DNA of 57,330 nt from NCBI GenBank assembly GCA_037442205.1, contig JBBIQS010000052.1, forward strand, positions 1-57,330. The letters are read 5' to 3'. Origin of the DNA: JBBIQS01 sp037442205 (GTDB lineage Bacteria; Myxococcota; Myxococcia; Myxococcales; UBA5297). The notes below the pieces were generated by a model. The model did not search any database. It was not told where the DNA came from and saw only the letters and a program-made list of their open reading frames with translations. Of the stretch, positions 55,912 through 57,330 are shown in pieces (the first letter of the stretch is position 1; every line of letters begins with the position of its first letter). The position numbers and the translations under genes are program-made.

Positions 55912-57210
55912 ATGGAACCTCACGGCGAGCTGGGCGAGGCCACACCGGCGGCGCGGGGGGACCTCGCCGAAGTGCTGCGGGAGAGCTTCCGGGCGGTGCG
56001 CGAGGCCACCGAGGCCCTGTGCACCCCGCTGGCGGTCGACGACTACCAGGTTCAGTCGATGCCCGAGGCCAGCCCCACCAAGTGGCACCTCGGGCACACC
56101 AGCTGGTTCTTCGAAACCCTGGTGCTGGCCCCGGCCATCGCCGGCTACCGCCCCTACCACCCGCGCTTCGCCTTCCTCTTCAACTCCTACTACCAGTCCC
56201 TCGGCCCGCGCATCGACCGGCCCAGCCGCTTCGTCCTCACCCGCCCGACGGTGGAGCAGGTGTACGCCTACCGGCACGCCATCGACGCGCGGATGGCCGA
56301 GCTGCTGCGGGGCAGCCGCGACGAGGCGCTGGCGGCGCTGGCCCCCACGATCGTCCTCGGGCTCAACCACGAGCAGCAGCACCAGGAGCTGATCCTCACC
56401 GACCTGCTGCACGCCTTCTGGCGCAACCCGCTGCGGCCGGCCTACCGGCCTCCGCCGCAGCTCGATCGGCCGTCGCGCCCGCTGACCTTCGTCCCCTTCG
56501 CCGACCAGCTGCGCTCCATCGGCTTCGCCGGCCCGGGCTTCTCCTATGACAACGAGCGGCCGCGCCACCGCGAGCTGGTGCCGGCCTTCGAGCTCGCCTC
56601 GCGCCCCTCGACCAACGGCGAGTTCCTCCAGTTCCTGGACGGCGGCGGCTACCGGCGGCCCGAGCTGTGGCTGTCGGACGGCTGGGACGCCGTGCAGCGC
56701 GGCGGGTGGCAAGCGCCGCTCTACTGGGAGCGGCAGGACGGCCGCTGGTGGCAGATGTCGCTGGGGGGGATGCAGCCCGTCGACGAGCGCGAGCCGGTCT
56801 CGCAGCTGAGCTACTACGAGGCGGACGCCTTCGCCCGCTGGGCGGGAGCGCGGCTGCCCAGCGAGGCCGAGTGGGAGACCGCCGCCGGCACCCAGGAAGT
56901 CGACGGCAACTTCGTCGAGAGCGGGGCGCTGCGGCCCGTCGCCTGCGGGGCCGATGAGGAGGGACTCGAGCAGATGTTCGGGGACGTGTGGGAGTGGACC
57001 GGGAGCGCCTACCTCCCCTATCCCCGCTTCCGCCCGGAGGCCGGGCCGGCCTCGGAGTACAACGGCAAGTTCATGAGCGGGCAGATGGTCCTGCGCGGCG
57101 GCTCCTGCGCCAGCCCGCGCCGGCACCTGCGCGCCAGCTACCGCAACTACTTCTCCCCCGGCTCGCGCTGGCAGTTCAGCGGAGTGCGGCTGGCGCGAGA
57201 GCCGGGCTAG
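55912..57210 (+). CDS. egtB: Ergothioneine biosynthesis iron(II) sulfoxide synthase EgtB
   Basis: A 432-residue non-haem iron enzyme that joins gamma-glutamylcysteine (or Cys) to hercynine. The N-terminal DinB-like part provides the three-His iron site: one His in WHLGHTSWFFE (59 or 62) and His153/His157 in NHEQQHQE. The C-terminal half is a formylglycine-generating-enzyme-type domain (SYYEADAFARWAGARLPSEAEWE ... MFGDVWEWTGSAY ... LRGGSCASPRRHLRASYRNYF). The gene is intact; egtD, which makes hercynine, is not in the window. The 120 bp after it hold nothing I can recognise. Confidence 0.93.
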   Translation: MEPHGELGEATPAARGDLAEVLRESFRAVREATEALCTPLAVDDYQVQSMPEASPTKWHLGHTSWFFETLVLAPAIAGYRPYHPRFAFLFNSYYQSLGPRIDRPSRFVLTRPTVEQVYAYRHAIDARMAELLRGSRDEALAALAPTIVLGLNHEQQHQELILTDLLHAFWRNPLRPAYRPPPQLDRPSRPLTFVPFADQLRSIGFAGPGFSYDNERPRHRELVPAFELASRPSTNGEFLQFLDGGGYRRPELWLSDGWDAVQRGGWQAPLYWERQDGRWWQMSLGGMQPVDEREPVSQLSYYEADAFARWAGARLPSEAEWETAAGTQEVDGNFVESGALRPVACGADEEGLEQMFGDVWEWTGSAYLPYPRFRPEAGPASEYNGKFMSGQMVLRGGSCASPRRHLRASYRNYFSPGSRWQFSGVRLAREPG

Positions 57211-57330
57211 GAGTCTGTTGCGGAAAGGGCGCTGAGGCTGAGCGTCCTGCCAGCACCTGTAGCGCGTCCCGGGGCCAAAGAGTCAAGCGGCAGTTCGGCA
57301 GGTTGGCCGCCGCCCCTTGGGCGCGCTCAG

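Noticed and set aside
57211..57330. Checked the final 120 bp for a tRNA or terminator
   Set aside because: No cloverleaf, T-loop consensus or T-tailed hairpin could be made out.

Overview
The window is GC-rich bacterial chromosome, densely packed, with 49 protein genes supported on both strands. I see no rRNA, tRNA, CRISPR array, transposase or integrase. The mix of genes fits a Myxococcota-type (former Deltaproteobacteria) Gram-negative: a Ser/Thr protein kinase with a Pro/Ala-rich linker, PEGA and long TPR proteins, many lipoproteins, an orphan REC-HisKA protein, a lipoprotein serpin, multihaem cytochromes and a NAD-linked [NiFe] hydrogenase. The lineage is an inference from gene content and base composition; no 16S gene is present.

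Layout. 1-9.3 kb: a decahaem MtrC/OmcA-type lipoprotein cytochrome with a terminator, then a methyltransferase, an SGNH esterase lipoprotein, an M50 membrane protease, an XRE/zinc-finger regulator facing a GH57-like protein, cytidine deaminase and a CBS-pair protein. 9.3-14.3 kb (minus strand): a compact hoxF-hoxU-hoxY-hoxH-protease operon for a soluble bidirectional NAD(P)-linked hydrogenase (group 3d type). 14.5-21.1 kb: serpin, a small membrane protein, ClpB, and a REC-HisKA protein whose ATPase domain looks degenerate. 21.1-26.9 kb: thioesterase, a trihaem cytochrome, and a PEGA / TPR / Ser-Thr kinase operon. 27.0-33.5 kb: a complete branched-chain amino-acid-type ABC importer (livK-H-M-G-F) followed 4 nt later by an MsbA-like exporter. 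33.7-44.5 kb: lipoprotein, a 1258-residue TPR membrane protein, a radC-DUF3006-recQ operon, an unusual Gly-rich cytosolic protein and a Sel1-repeat protein transcribed divergently. 44.5-51.2 kb (minus strand): the RNA-metabolism block ylxP-rbfA-nrnA-truB-rpsO-pnp, then dut behind a strong terminator. 51.5-57.2 kb (plus strand): an isolated nuoC-nuoD pair behind a good sigma-70-type promoter, an aminotransferase, a saccharopine-dehydrogenase-like reductase and EgtB.

How it works together. The Hox enzyme would exchange electrons between H2 and NAD(H). NuoC and NuoD are subunits of complex I, whose other subunits must be elsewhere. The decahaem lipoprotein and the trihaem cytochrome are candidates for moving electrons through the periplasm and to the cell surface. 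Together they suggest a flexible, at least partly anaerobic respiratory lifestyle (inference). Other regions are housekeeping (translation, RNA decay, DNA repair, nucleotide clean-up) and envelope signalling.

Most unusual: the lone MtrC-like protein without porin or MtrA partner genes, the REC-HisKA protein without ATP-binding boxes, the nuoCD pair alone, the bulged hairpin in the pnp leader, the exporter appended to the liv operon, and the uncharacterised Gly-rich/Sel1 divergent pair.
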